Source: Streptomyces sp. R33
Lineage (GTDB): Bacteria; Actinomycetota; Actinomycetes; Streptomycetales; Streptomycetaceae
Assembly (NCBI RefSeq): GCF_041200175.1
Contig: NZ_CP165727.1
Location: 1,178,001-1,242,000, forward strand
Reading direction: 5' to 3'
DNA: 64,000 nucleotides
Part shown: one piece after another, positions 22,923 to 31,464 of the stretch
Position numbering within the stretch: position 1 is the first letter of the stretch
Layout: each line of letters starts with the position of its first letter
The notes under the pieces: generated by a model
What the model was told of the DNA's origin: nothing
Seen by the model: the letters and a program-made list of their open reading frames with translations, nothing else
Databases searched by the model: none
Position numbers and translations under genes: made by a program

Positions 22923-23180
22923 TCACGGGCCGGGGTCCGGGAGCGGGCCGCCGCAGCGGGAGCAGGTCCGGGCGCCCCGTTCGGTGGCGAGCCGTCCGCA
23001 GTCGGGGCAGACCAGGTGGAGCAGGCAGGCCGGCTCACCGCCCTCGGCGGGGGCGGGCGGGGGCGCGGGCACCCGGCCGCGGTCGCCCGGCCCCTCGGGG
23101 CCATGCGCGTCGGGGCCGTGCGTCCGGGGGCCGTGCGCCTCGGGGCCGTGCGTCCGGGGGCCGTGCGCGTGCGTCGTCAT
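22923..23180 (-). CDS. Small zinc-ribbon protein with His-Gly-Pro repeats
   Basis: An 85-aa protein with a good ribosome site (GGAAGGA) before MTTHAHG. The N-terminal third is made of repeats of the type THGPEAHGPR and DAHGPEG, rich in histidine. The C-terminal 40 residues hold two CxxC knuckles (LVCPDCGRLA and TCSRCGGPLP) of a rubredoxin-like zinc ribbon. A further lone Cys lies just before the first knuckle. It may bind zinc or nickel. No family name is recognised. Confidence 0.65.
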   Translation of the reverse strand: MTTHAHGPRTHGPEAHGPRTHGPDAHGPEGPGDRGRVPAPPPAPAEGGEPACLLHLVCPDCGRLATERGARTCSRCGGPLPDPGP

Positions 23181-23365
23181 GTTCCGTCCTTCCCGTACCC
23201 GTATCCCTCCCCCCGGGCGGCCCTCGCACACCTGGCGGTTAAGGTCGTAGCCGGTCTGCGTCGGCCGTACCAGGGACAGGCGCGAGGCCGAGGCGGCGGT
23301 TGATCACCCTGCCTCCGTGCCGCCTCGACCGCATTCACCCTGTCGTCCTGCCCCGGAAACCGCAC

Positions 23366-23929
23366 ATGAGCACCGCCATGCCGTCCCCGTCCGCCACCAC
23401 CCCCGCCCCCGAATCCGCCACCGAGCCGGTCCGGTCCCTGATCACCCTCGGCCGGGCTCCCGCGCGCCCCACCCCCGCTGCCGCGTTCCACAGCATCAGC
23501 GCCGTGACAGCGGTGCTGCTGGGGCTCGTCGGGATCGGAGCGATGCTCCACGAGCCGGTGCTGATACCGCCGCTGGCCGCCAGCGCCGCCCTCGTGCACA
23601 GCGCCCCCACCCTGCCCCTGGCCCAGCCGCGCGGTGTGGTCGTCGGCCATCTGCTGGGCATGGCCGTCGGCTACGGCGTCCTCGCCGCCGCCGGCAGCAG
23701 CGCCTGGGCCGCGGCCGTCGCGGTCGGTGTCACGCTCGCGCTGCTGATGGCCGCCCGTACCCCGCACTCGCCCGCCTGCGCCACCTCCGTCGTGATCGTG
23801 CTCCAGTACCCGGCCCCGGCCCGGTTCGTCCCCCTGCTGTTCGGCGCCACCGTGCTGCTCGTGCTGACCGGCTACGCCGCTTCGCGCATCCGGCGCAAGG
23901 CACCGCGGTATCCCGCCTACTGGTGGTGA
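23366..23929 (+). CDS. HPP-family integral membrane protein
   Basis: A 187-aa membrane protein. After a Ser/Pro/Thr-rich cytoplasmic start it has about five transmembrane segments, with the first loop LHEPVLIPPLAASAALVHSA and PTLPLAQPRGVVVGHLLGM, which match the HPP family (named for a His-Pro-Pro motif; HSAP here). An HPP protein in plants has been linked to nitrite transport, but bacterial members are unassigned. It ends in RRKAPRYPAYWW in the cytoplasm. The start is the ATG at 23366 after GGAAA; an upstream extension has no coding character. Confidence 0.82.
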   Translation: MSTAMPSPSATTPAPESATEPVRSLITLGRAPARPTPAAAFHSISAVTAVLLGLVGIGAMLHEPVLIPPLAASAALVHSAPTLPLAQPRGVVVGHLLGMAVGYGVLAAAGSSAWAAAVAVGVTLALLMAARTPHSPACATSVVIVLQYPAPARFVPLLFGATVLLVLTGYAASRIRRKAPRYPAYWW

Positions 23930-24053
23930 CCCGTCCGGTCGTGCGCCGCGCGTCCGGCCGATGAATCCACGCCGCTGCGGGAGTCTTTGTCTGCGGTGGC
24001 CGGTCCGCTCGGCCGGCCCCCGCATCGGGAGAGGCATCGGGAGAGGTGGAGAG

Positions 24054-25205
24054 ATGACCGGCCTGCGCGACATCCTGGAACGGCACGTGAGCAGCGGATC
24101 GCTGCCCGGGGCAGTGGGCCTGGTGGCCCGCGGCGACCGGGTGGAGGTCGAGGCGGTCGGCACGGCGGACATCGAGGGCACGGCTCCGATGGTCCGGGAT
24201 TCGATCTTCCGTATCGCCTCGCTCACCAAACCGGTCACGGCCGCGGCCGTCATGATGCTGGTCGAGGAGGGCCGGTTCGCGCTGGAGGAGCCGGTCGAGC
24301 CGTGGCTGCCGGAGCTGGCCTCGCGCGTCGTCGTCCGTACGCCCGCGAGCCCGGTCGACGACGTGGTGCCCGCGGCGCGCCCGATCACCGTGTTCGACCT
24401 GCTCACGTTCCGCGCCGGCTACGGGTTCCCGTCCGACTTCTCGCTGCCTGCGGTCGGCCTGCTGGTCAGCGAGCTGAAGCAGGGGCCGCCGCAGCCGCAG
24501 CACATCGCGGAGCCGGACGCGTGGATGAAGGCGCTGTCGCGCATCCCCCTGCTGTACCAGCCGGGCGAGGCCTGGCTGTACAACACCTGCTCGGACATCC
24601 TGGGCGTGCTGATCGCCCGGGTCTCGGGGCAGTCGCTGCCCGAGTTCCTGGCCGAGCGGGTCTTCGAGCCGCTGGGCATGGCGGACACCGGGTTCGCCGT
24701 CCCGCCCGCGGACCTGGGCCGGTTCACGAGCTACTACCGCGGGGACGACGGCGCCCTCGAACTGGCCGACGCCCCCCACGGGCAGTGGAGCAGCGTCCCG
24801 GCCTTCCCCTCCGCCACCGGCGGCCTGGTCGGGACCGCCGACGACTGGTACGCGTTCGGCCGGATGATGCTCGCGCAGGGGGCGCTGGAAGGGGAGCGGG
24901 GCCGGCTCCTGTCGGCCCAGTCGGTGCGGCAGATGACCACCGACTGGCTGACCCCGGCCCAGCGCTCCGGCGGCGAGCTGTTCCTGGAGGGCCAGGGCTG
25001 GGGGTTCGGCGGCTCGGTGGACGTCACGGCCCGCGATCCGTGGAACGTGCCGGGCCGGTACGGCTGGGTCGGCGGCACCGGGACCGCGGCCCACATCACC
25101 CCGGCCACCGGCGCCGTCTCCGTCCTGCTCACCCAGCGGGAGATGACCGGCCCGACCCCGCCCGCCGTGATGCGCGACTTCTGGACGTACGCGGCCGGCG
25201 CCTGA
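24054..25205 (+). CDS. Serine hydrolase of the class C beta-lactamase fold
   Basis: A 383-aa member of the beta-lactamase/EstB/D-peptidase family. The catalytic SxxK is in FRIASLTKPVTAAAV near residue 60. The second motif YNT is in GEAWLYNTCSDILG, and the third region is GWVGGTGTAAH. There is no signal peptide, so this is a cytoplasmic esterase or amidase rather than a cell-wall enzyme. The start is the ATG at 24054 after GAGGTGGAGAG. It is convergent with the M64 peptidase gene 20 bases later and appears to be a single-gene unit. Confidence 0.88.
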   Translation: MTGLRDILERHVSSGSLPGAVGLVARGDRVEVEAVGTADIEGTAPMVRDSIFRIASLTKPVTAAAVMMLVEEGRFALEEPVEPWLPELASRVVVRTPASPVDDVVPAARPITVFDLLTFRAGYGFPSDFSLPAVGLLVSELKQGPPQPQHIAEPDAWMKALSRIPLLYQPGEAWLYNTCSDILGVLIARVSGQSLPEFLAERVFEPLGMADTGFAVPPADLGRFTSYYRGDDGALELADAPHGQWSSVPAFPSATGGLVGTADDWYAFGRMMLAQGALEGERGRLLSAQSVRQMTTDWLTPAQRSGGELFLEGQGWGFGGSVDVTARDPWNVPGRYGWVGGTGTAAHITPATGAVSVLLTQREMTGPTPPAVMRDFWTYAAGA

Positions 25206-25225
25206 AACGCGCGCGTGCGGCCCCG

Positions 25226-26593
25226 CTACAGGCGGACGTTCCAGTCGACCGTCGCCTTCAGGCTGCGGGCGATCTTCGGGTCTCGGACCGAGGGCGTACG
25301 GTCCTCGGCCGTGACCGACAGCTTGTGCGTGCGCAGGTCGAAGAGCCACAGCTCGGACACCGCGACCTCGCTCCGGCCCGCGAACCGCTTCAGCTCCCGC
25401 CCGTCGAGGTACCAGCGGACGTCGAGCTGCCGGCCGTCCGCACCGGCCAGCCGGGATACGGAGACCTTGGCCGTGTTGCGCAGCCGCAGGGTGCGCCCGG
25501 TCGGGGTGAGCGCGGCGGCGGGCTTCGCGTGCTGGTAGAAGCCGGCGATCATCGCCTCGGTGCCGGGCAGGTTGAAGGGCTTGCCGAGCACGCGCATGAT
25601 CGAGTTGTCGGTGGGCCGGTACAGGCCGGTGACGTAGTAGCCGCCGCCCTCGTACGCCCCGACCGTGCCGCCGTCGGGCGACGGGGCGCCCAGCCAGCGG
25701 TACCACTTGGCCTGCTCGGCGGCCATCCGGTCGGCGGGCAGCGTGGAGGTGTTGGAGTCGGCGGGCTCGGGGCCCTCGTACTTCTCGTAGCCCGGGGTGC
25801 CGGGGTAGAAGTACTCGTCGGCGAGCTTGCCCAGGGAGTGGCCGGTCTCGTGGATGGCGACCTGGCCGGACTTCGCGTTGCCGGCCGACGCGGTCGATAT
25901 CCCCTCGTATCCGAGGGTGGCGCTGCGCTCGTTGTAGCCGGCGCCGCCGTACTTGGCGCTGTTGGCGAGGACGAGGACCAGGTCGGCCTCGGGTGCCTTC
26001 GCCACGTACGCGTCGACCTTCGGCTGGTCGATGCAGAGCAGCCGTTCGATGTCCTCGCACCAGAAGTACGAGCCGAGGGCGGTGTCGCGGACGGTGGCCG
26101 GCGTGGGGTCGCCGGATACGCCGGAGTCGTGGGAGACGGCGTCGACCGTCCAGACGTTGAAGAGGCTGCGGTACGTGGAGTACGGCTCGACGGCGGCGAT
26201 CTCGGCCCATTTGGCCTGCGCATCCGCGTGGAACCGGTCCTGCTCGGCGGCGGTGTAGCCGTCGCCGACGACGACGATGTCGAGGCGGTCCGCGGTCGGG
26301 CCGTTGTCGACCATCTTGGCGACCTCGCCGTCGGCCGCCCGCTCGGCCTCGGACAGCTGCGGGGCCTTCGTCGCCTTCCCGGCGACGGGGACGCGGATGT
26401 GGCCGGACCCGGCGGCCGTGCCGTCCTGCGGCCCGGGAATCTCCACCTCCGTCCCGCTCTTCGCCGGTGTCGGCGAAGGGATCGGCGGTGGGGCTGCGGC
26501 CGCCGTGCCGAGGGGGCCTGCGGCCAGCAGCAGGGCCGTCGTACAGACCGCGGCGAGGGCGGCGCGCAGCGTCAGGCGAAAGGACGCTTTCAT
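25226..26593 (-). CDS. Secreted M64-family metallopeptidase
   Basis: A 455-aa secreted protein with a clean Sec signal (MKASFR, a hydrophobic core, then GTAAAAPP). The M64 (IgA-peptidase-like) core begins at DRLDIVVVGDGYTAAEQDRF. The zinc site is HETGHSLGKLADEY, with His248, Glu249 and His252. The C-terminal 110 residues form a beta-sandwich-like add-on. The enzyme should act outside the cell on proteins; a specific target such as IgA is not implied in a soil organism. The start has GGAG eight bases upstream. It is divergent from the XRE-TPR regulator over 150 bases. Confidence 0.88.
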   Translation of the reverse strand: MKASFRLTLRAALAAVCTTALLLAAGPLGTAAAAPPPIPSPTPAKSGTEVEIPGPQDGTAAGSGHIRVPVAGKATKAPQLSEAERAADGEVAKMVDNGPTADRLDIVVVGDGYTAAEQDRFHADAQAKWAEIAAVEPYSTYRSLFNVWTVDAVSHDSGVSGDPTPATVRDTALGSYFWCEDIERLLCIDQPKVDAYVAKAPEADLVLVLANSAKYGGAGYNERSATLGYEGISTASAGNAKSGQVAIHETGHSLGKLADEYFYPGTPGYEKYEGPEPADSNTSTLPADRMAAEQAKWYRWLGAPSPDGGTVGAYEGGGYYVTGLYRPTDNSIMRVLGKPFNLPGTEAMIAGFYQHAKPAAALTPTGRTLRLRNTAKVSVSRLAGADGRQLDVRWYLDGRELKRFAGRSEVAVSELWLFDLRTHKLSVTAEDRTPSVRDPKIARSLKATVDWNVRL

Positions 26594-26743
26594 GGAGTTC
26601 TCCCCCGGGAAGCCGGAAATTGCCGCGAGTAAGCGGCTTGATAAGTGGGCTGAACCGGTTGCTTAAACTAGGGGGCGCACGGGACGTGCGCAATGGCCTG
26701 CCACCCCTGCACCATGGGGAGTTGGAACGACCAGGGGGTCTTC

Positions 26744-28078
26744 ATGGACGAACCGGCCGAGATCGGCCGCAGGGTTCAGCGCATGCGCGCGGAACTCGGC
26801 CTGACACAAAGGGCGTTGGCGGAGCCCTCGTACACCTCCGCCTACATCTCGACCCTGGAGTCGGGCAAGGTCCGGCCCTCCGAGACGGCGCTGCGCTTCC
26901 TCGCCGGGCGGCTCGGCACCTCGTACGAGGAGCTGGCCACCGGGCGCCCGGCCCACCTGGCCACCGAGGTGCGCCTCGCCCTCACCGACGCCCAGCAGAC
27001 GCTGGCCACCGGCGACGCCGCCGAGGCCGCCGTCCACTACCGGCGGATCCTGGCGGATGCGGAACGGCTCGGCCTCGACGCCGAGCGGGCGGAGGCGCTG
27101 CTCGGCCTCGGCGACTGCGCCATCGAATCGGGGGAACTACCGGAAGCCATCGGTCACTTCGAGGCGGCCGAGCGGCTGCTGGCCGACGAGCCACTCCCCC
27201 GCCGCGCCCGCCCGATCCGGGGCCGGGCCGTCGCGCATCTGCTCGCCGGGGAGTTGCGCTACGCCTGCTACCTGCTGGAATCCGCCATCGACGAGCTCAG
27301 CGCGAGCGGGCTGGCCGATCCGGAGGCGCTGGTACTGCTCTACGCCGCCGTGATCGGCCCGTACATCGACATGGGCGCACACGCCCGGGCCGCACACGCC
27401 GCCGAACTGGCCCTGGCGCTGGCTCCGGAGGTGACCGACCCGGCGCTGGTGGCGGGGATGCACCGGCAGGTCGCTCGTACCTTCCTCACCGCGGGGCGGC
27501 CGGCCGACGCCGATGCCTCGCTCGCCAAGGCGCAGGCGATCTACCGGCAGCTGCAGCTGCGGACCGATCTGGCGCACTGCCACTGGATGCGCGGCTACGT
27601 ACAGGCGCAGAACGGTGATCTCGTCGCGGCGGAGGCGGAGTTGCGCACGGCCCGGGACATGCTCTCGGCCCGGCGGGCCGCCCTGTTCACGGCGCAGGTC
27701 GAGGTGGAGCTCGCCGACGTACTGCGCCGGCTCGGCCGGTGCGAGGAGGCCGCCCGGCTGCTCTCCGCACTGCTGGAGCTGGGCGACAGTCACGGGGCCG
27801 TGCATGCGGGCGGCGCGCACCGGCTGCTCGGCCTGATGGCCGAGGAGCGCGGGGAGACCGACTCCGCCGAGGAGCACTACGTCCAGGCCCTGACCCTGCT
27901 GGAGCGCAGCGGGGCGAGCGGCGATCTGGCGGACCTGTGCCGGCTGCTGGGCGACCTGCTGCGGCGTACGGGTCGGATCGAGGCCGCGCTGGACGCCTAC
28001 CGTACGGGCCTTGGCCATCGGGCCGCGCCGGGGACCACCACGCTGGGCCCGGCGCCCGCATCACCGCTGCGGCGGTGA
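26744..28078 (+). CDS. XRE-family helix-turn-helix regulator with TPR array
   Basis: A 444-aa regulator. Residues 5-60 are an XRE HTH (IGRRVQRMRAELGLTQRALA, then AYISTLESGKVRPSETALRF). The rest is an array of TPR helices in pairs, for example EAAVHYRRILADAERLGLDA, ADASLAKAQAIYRQ and EEHYVQALTLLERSGASGDL. Such proteins often sense peptides or partner proteins through the TPR part. The start is MDEPAEIG after AGGGGG; an earlier ATG at 26714 is possible. The gene is divergent from the secreted M64 peptidase and may control it. It ends inside a strong terminator. Confidence 0.85.
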   Translation: MDEPAEIGRRVQRMRAELGLTQRALAEPSYTSAYISTLESGKVRPSETALRFLAGRLGTSYEELATGRPAHLATEVRLALTDAQQTLATGDAAEAAVHYRRILADAERLGLDAERAEALLGLGDCAIESGELPEAIGHFEAAERLLADEPLPRRARPIRGRAVAHLLAGELRYACYLLESAIDELSASGLADPEALVLLYAAVIGPYIDMGAHARAAHAAELALALAPEVTDPALVAGMHRQVARTFLTAGRPADADASLAKAQAIYRQLQLRTDLAHCHWMRGYVQAQNGDLVAAEAELRTARDMLSARRAALFTAQVEVELADVLRRLGRCEEAARLLSALLELGDSHGAVHAGGAHRLLGLMAEERGETDSAEEHYVQALTLLERSGASGDLADLCRLLGDLLRRTGRIEAALDAYRTGLGHRAAPGTTTLGPAPASPLRR

Positions 28079-28084
28079 TGCGGG
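28055..28084. terminator. Terminator between convergent genes, overlapping the XRE stop
   Basis: Arms 28055-28067 and 28072-28084 pair perfectly over 13 bp with a 4-base loop. The stop codon of the XRE-TPR gene (28076-28078) lies in the right arm. It can serve both this gene and the MFS gene ending at 28109. Confidence 0.8.
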
Positions 28085-28108
28085 CCCCGGAGGGCGCGGC
28101 CGGCCTCG

Positions 28109-29644
28109 TCAGTGGTTCTCGGTGGGCCGGAGGTCGCGCGGGATCATCGTCCAGGTGGTGGCCGCCGCGGTGACCGCGAGGAGTCCCGCGACGAGGAACG
28201 CCGGTGTGATGGCCAGGGTGTAGGCCTGGGAGGCCGCCTCGATCAGGCCCTTGCCGACCGTGCCGCCCAGCTGTTCGGCGATGTGGGCGGCTTCACCTAT
28301 GGACTCGCGGACCGCCGCGAGGGTGGAGCCGTCCAGGTCGAGGGCCGGCAGGTTGCCGCGGTAGAGGACGGCCGCGGTGCTGCCGAGGACGGCGACGCCC
28401 ATGGCCGAGCCCAGCTCGTAGCAGGTCTCCTCGATGGCGGCCGCGCTGGAGACCTCCTCCGCCGGGGCGGCCGAGATCAGCGTCACCGAGGCGGCGGTGG
28501 TGGCGATGCCCGCGCCCAGGCCCATGACCGTCAGGGCGATGGCGAACGCCGGGTAGCCGAGGTCGGCGAACTGCTGGAAGGTCCAGGGCAGGGCCATGCC
28601 CGCGGCCAGGACCACCAGTCCGGCGCCCAGCACGTGCCGGATCGCGAAGCGCTGCATCAGCCGGGGGGCCACCATCGAGGCGCAGATCAGCGCGAGCGGG
28701 GCGGGCAGCAGGCGCAGCCCGGCCTCGAGCGGGGTGTAGCCCTGGCCGTACTGGAACCACTGGGTGACGAGGAAGAGGATCGCGCCCATGCCGACCATGG
28801 GCAGGAAGATGGCGGTGGCGGCGACGCTGAAGGCGGGCATGGCGAACAGCCGTACCTGCAGCAGCGGGTTCTCCGCGCGCAGCTGGCGGTGTACGAAGAC
28901 GGTCAGCAGGGCGGCGGCCACGGCCAGCAGGGCCCACGGGAGCGGAGCCGCGACACCGCTCTTGCCGAGCTGCTTGATGCCGCCCGCGAGGGCGAGCATG
29001 CCGACGATCGACTGGCCGACGCCCCACCAGTCCCAGCGGCCGGCGCTGCGCGCGGAGCGGGATTCGGGGAGGTAGCGCAGGCCGGCCGCGACGATGAGGG
29101 CGGCGACGGGGAGGTTGAGGAGGAACGCGGAGTGCCAGCCGTAGTCCTGGACCAGCAGCCCGCCGACGACCGGGCCGAAGGCCATGCCACCGCCGAAGAC
29201 GGCCGCCCAGACGGCCAGCGCGAAGGCCCGCTCCCTGGCGTCGGTGAACACGGTGCGCAGGATCGACAGGGTGGACGGCATGATCGCCGCGCCGCCGATG
29301 CCGAGGAGGGCGCGGGCCGCGATCACGTGCCAGGCCTCGGTGGAGAAGACGGCGATGAGGGAGGCGGCGGAGAAGATCCCGAAGCCGGCCATCAGCAGCC
29401 GCTTGCGGCCCCAGCGGTCACCCAGGGCGCCGGCGGTGACGAGCAGGCCGGACAGGGCGAGCGCGTAGACGTCGATGATCCACAGTTGCTGCACGGCGCC
29501 GGGCCGGAGGTCGCCGACCAGGGAGGGGAAGGCCACGTTCAGGATCGTGGTGTCCATCGAGATCAGCAGGAGGCTGCCGGACAGGATGGCGAGGACGATC
29601 CACCGATGCGGGTCGAGTGGAGCGGCGGGGCGGCGGGCGTGCAT
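28109..29644 (-). CDS. MFS drug exporter, 14-helix DHA2 type
   Basis: A 511-aa membrane transporter of the EmrB/QacA (DHA2) group with 14 predicted helices. Motif A is GALGDRWGRKRLLMAG after helix 2. Motif D1 is in helix 1 (LISMDTTILNVAFPSL), and the antiporter motif C is FGGGMAFGPVVGGLL. It should export lipophilic cations or antibiotics in exchange for protons. The start ATG has GGAAC upstream. A palindrome covers the promoter about 70 bases away, so expression is probably repressor-controlled, but no TetR gene is adjacent. Confidence 0.9.
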   Translation of the reverse strand: MHARRPAAPLDPHRWIVLAILSGSLLLISMDTTILNVAFPSLVGDLRPGAVQQLWIIDVYALALSGLLVTAGALGDRWGRKRLLMAGFGIFSAASLIAVFSTEAWHVIAARALLGIGGAAIMPSTLSILRTVFTDARERAFALAVWAAVFGGGMAFGPVVGGLLVQDYGWHSAFLLNLPVAALIVAAGLRYLPESRSARSAGRWDWWGVGQSIVGMLALAGGIKQLGKSGVAAPLPWALLAVAAALLTVFVHRQLRAENPLLQVRLFAMPAFSVAATAIFLPMVGMGAILFLVTQWFQYGQGYTPLEAGLRLLPAPLALICASMVAPRLMQRFAIRHVLGAGLVVLAAGMALPWTFQQFADLGYPAFAIALTVMGLGAGIATTAASVTLISAAPAEEVSSAAAIEETCYELGSAMGVAVLGSTAAVLYRGNLPALDLDGSTLAAVRESIGEAAHIAEQLGGTVGKGLIEAASQAYTLAITPAFLVAGLLAVTAAATTWTMIPRDLRPTENH

Positions 29645-29710
29645 GGGGTTCCGTTCGGGGTTGCGCGGCGAGGAGGCGGTCGCATCGCATCAGAATGAGC
29701 CTCCCTCGCC

Positions 29711-29743
29711 TCGAATGATACAAATTTGTCTCATTCGATGCAA
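29711..29743 (-). promoter_or_regulatory. MFS promoter buried in a 28-bp near-perfect palindrome
   Basis: On the minus strand TTGCAT (29738-29743), 17 bases, then TATCAT (29715-29720) make a strong sigma70-like promoter. The span 29711-29738 is a palindrome (arms TCGAATGA, inner arms ACAAA) with only one mismatched pair, and it covers the spacer and the -10 box. This is the layout of a TetR-type repressor site. The AT-rich island stands out from its surroundings. Confidence 0.75.
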
Positions 29744-29816
29744 AGGACGCTCATGCTCGAGATCCACGTACGCTGTTCCTTCGACCCGCCCGCCCGCCGC
29801 TGAACGGAGATCCGCT

Positions 29817-29981
29817 GTGCCGGAGGACAACACCGAGGATCACGCCTCCGCGGCGGCGAAGCACGAGAAGTGGAAGGAGAAGGGCGTCGCTCTGCGCGCG
29901 TTCTTCTACATCTTCGGGACGCACGTGTTCGCCGGGTTCGTCTGGCTGCTGTTCTACCTGGGCGAACACGCCAAGAAGTAG
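29817..29981 (+). CDS. Small one-helix membrane protein (DUF6126-like)
   Basis: A 54-aa protein starting at a GTG with CGGAGA before it. A charged N-terminal half (PEDNTEDHASAAAKHEKWKE) is followed by GVALRAFFYIFGTHVFAGFV and a membrane segment ending in FYLGEHAKK. This matches the small Streptomyces membrane family I know as DUF6126. Function unknown. It lies between the MFS and the DUF6158-like gene and seems to be its own unit. Confidence 0.7.
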   Translation: MPEDNTEDHASAAAKHEKWKEKGVALRAFFYIFGTHVFAGFVWLLFYLGEHAKK

Positions 29982-30003
29982 GACCCCTCAGGGCCGCAGG
30001 GCC

Positions 30004-30246
30004 TCAGTCCTCGCCGGTCCGGGCCCGGGCGCCCGACCGGGTCCGCCCCGGCGTCTGGGCACGCTGCGGGTGCCGGCGTACGTACTCGTGCTCCAGCTCG
30101 TTCATCCGCTGCGTATGGGTGACCAGCGCCTCGTCCGACCCGTACAGCAGGGTCTCGTGGCGGGTCCGGTGGATGGCCTCCAGCTCCTTGAGCAGCTTGC
30201 CCTCCTCCAGATTCCCTGCCGACGGACCGCCGTCATGCTCCGCCAT
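30004..30246 (-). CDS. Small DUF6158-like protein
   Basis: An 80-aa soluble protein. The helical core (EGKLLKELEAIHRTRHETLL, then HTQRMNELEHEYVRRHP) matches the Streptomyces family DUF6158, followed by a basic, disordered tail. The start MAEHDGG has GGAGGAGG upstream, better than the in-frame ATGs further out. Function unknown. It ends 22 bases from the convergent membrane gene. Confidence 0.75.
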   Translation of the reverse strand: MAEHDGGPSAGNLEEGKLLKELEAIHRTRHETLLYGSDEALVTHTQRMNELEHEYVRRHPQRAQTPGRTRSGARARTGED

Positions 30247-30329
30247 GGCGTTGCACCTCCTCCACTCCATCATCCCCTCCACCGCCGCGTTCGTCCCGGC
30301 CGCGGCCCTCCGCCCCGGGGCGTCCCGGC

Positions 30330-30335
30330 TACCCT
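30330..30335 (+). promoter_or_regulatory. -10 element TACCCT for a leaderless M20 transcript
   Basis: TACCCT fits TANNNT and ends six bases before the ATG at 30342, which has no Shine-Dalgarno sequence. The transcript probably starts at the ATG. Confidence 0.45.
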
Positions 30336-30341
30336 TGCCCC

Positions 30342-31460
30342 ATGACGCTGCGCACGACCGTCGACGTGAGTGTCGACGCGATGATCGAGGACCTCAGGAC
30401 ACTCGTCGAAACCGAGTCTCCCTCGCGCGACCTCGAGGCCCTGACTGCGTCGGCCAAAACCGTCGCCGGCGTCATCGAGAGCCGCCTCGGCGGCCAGGCC
30501 GTCCTCGTCGACAGCGAAGCCGGACCGCACGTCCACTGGTCGGCCGGCGGCGCGCCCAAGGTGCTGATCCTCGGTCACCACGACACGGTGTTCCCGCTCG
30601 GCACCCTCGAACGCCGCCCGTTCGCGGTCGAGGGCGGCCACGCGACCGGCCCCGGGGTCTTCGACATGCTCGGCGGTCTGGTGCAGGCGATCCACGGTCT
30701 GGCGGCGCTCGAGGACCGGTCGGGCGTCGAGATCCTGGTGACCGCCGACGAGGAGGTCGGCTCCCACTCCTCCCGGGCCCTCATCGAGGAACGGGCCCTC
30801 GCCTGCGGCGCCGTCCTGGTCTTCGAAGGCGCCGCCGACGGCGGGGCCCTGAAGACCGGGCGCAAGGGCTGCGGCAGCTTCCAGGTTTCCGTCACGGGCC
30901 GGGCCTCGCACGCCGGCCTCGAGCCCGAAGCCGGGGTCAACGCCCTGATCGAGGCAGCACACCAGGTGCTGGACATCGCGGCGCTGGGCCGGCCCGAGAT
31001 CGGCACGACCGTCACCCCGACCGTCGCATCCGCGGGAACCCTGGACAACGTCGTTCCCGCCGAGGCGACCGTCGGCGTCGACGTCCGGGTCGAGTCGGCC
31101 GACGAGAAGGAACGCATCGAGTCCGCGTTCGCCGCGCTCGCTCCGCATCTCGAAGGCGCGCAGATCACGGTCCGCGGATCCATCGGCCGTCCCCCGATGC
31201 CGGAATCGGCGTCGGCCGGTCTCTTCGCGGTGGCCCGGCAGCTGCTTCCCGGCCTCGAAGGCCGGTCGGTCGGCGGCGGAAGCGACGGCAACTTCACGGC
31301 CGCCCTGGGGGTGCCGACCCTTGACGGCCTGGGAGCCGTCGGAGGCGGCGCCCACGCCGACCACGAGTACGTGGTCATCGAGGCCATGGCGGAGCGGGCG
31401 AGCCTCGTCGCCGGGCTGGTGCACGCGATCCAGAACGCACAGGAGAGCGAGAACGCTTAG
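30342..31460 (+). CDS. M20-family metallopeptidase (carboxypeptidase G2-like)
   Basis: A 372-aa di-zinc exopeptidase. The metal ligands sit in ILGHHDTVFPLG, GPGVFDMLGG, TADEEVGSHSSRAL (Glu base and ligand), VLVFEGAADGG and the late GGGAHADHEYV. The lid domain carries GRASHAGLEPEAGVNALIEA with the usual His. The pattern is closest to glutamate carboxypeptidase/CPDG2 enzymes, which release C-terminal Glu from folates and similar amides. There is no signal peptide, so it is cytoplasmic. The start is the ATG with a leaderless promoter geometry. It ends four bases from the convergent TetR gene. Confidence 0.88.
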   Translation: MTLRTTVDVSVDAMIEDLRTLVETESPSRDLEALTASAKTVAGVIESRLGGQAVLVDSEAGPHVHWSAGGAPKVLILGHHDTVFPLGTLERRPFAVEGGHATGPGVFDMLGGLVQAIHGLAALEDRSGVEILVTADEEVGSHSSRALIEERALACGAVLVFEGAADGGALKTGRKGCGSFQVSVTGRASHAGLEPEAGVNALIEAAHQVLDIAALGRPEIGTTVTPTVASAGTLDNVVPAEATVGVDVRVESADEKERIESAFAALAPHLEGAQITVRGSIGRPPMPESASAGLFAVARQLLPGLEGRSVGGGSDGNFTAALGVPTLDGLGAVGGGAHADHEYVVIEAMAERASLVAGLVHAIQNAQESENA

Positions 31461-31464
31461 GCCG

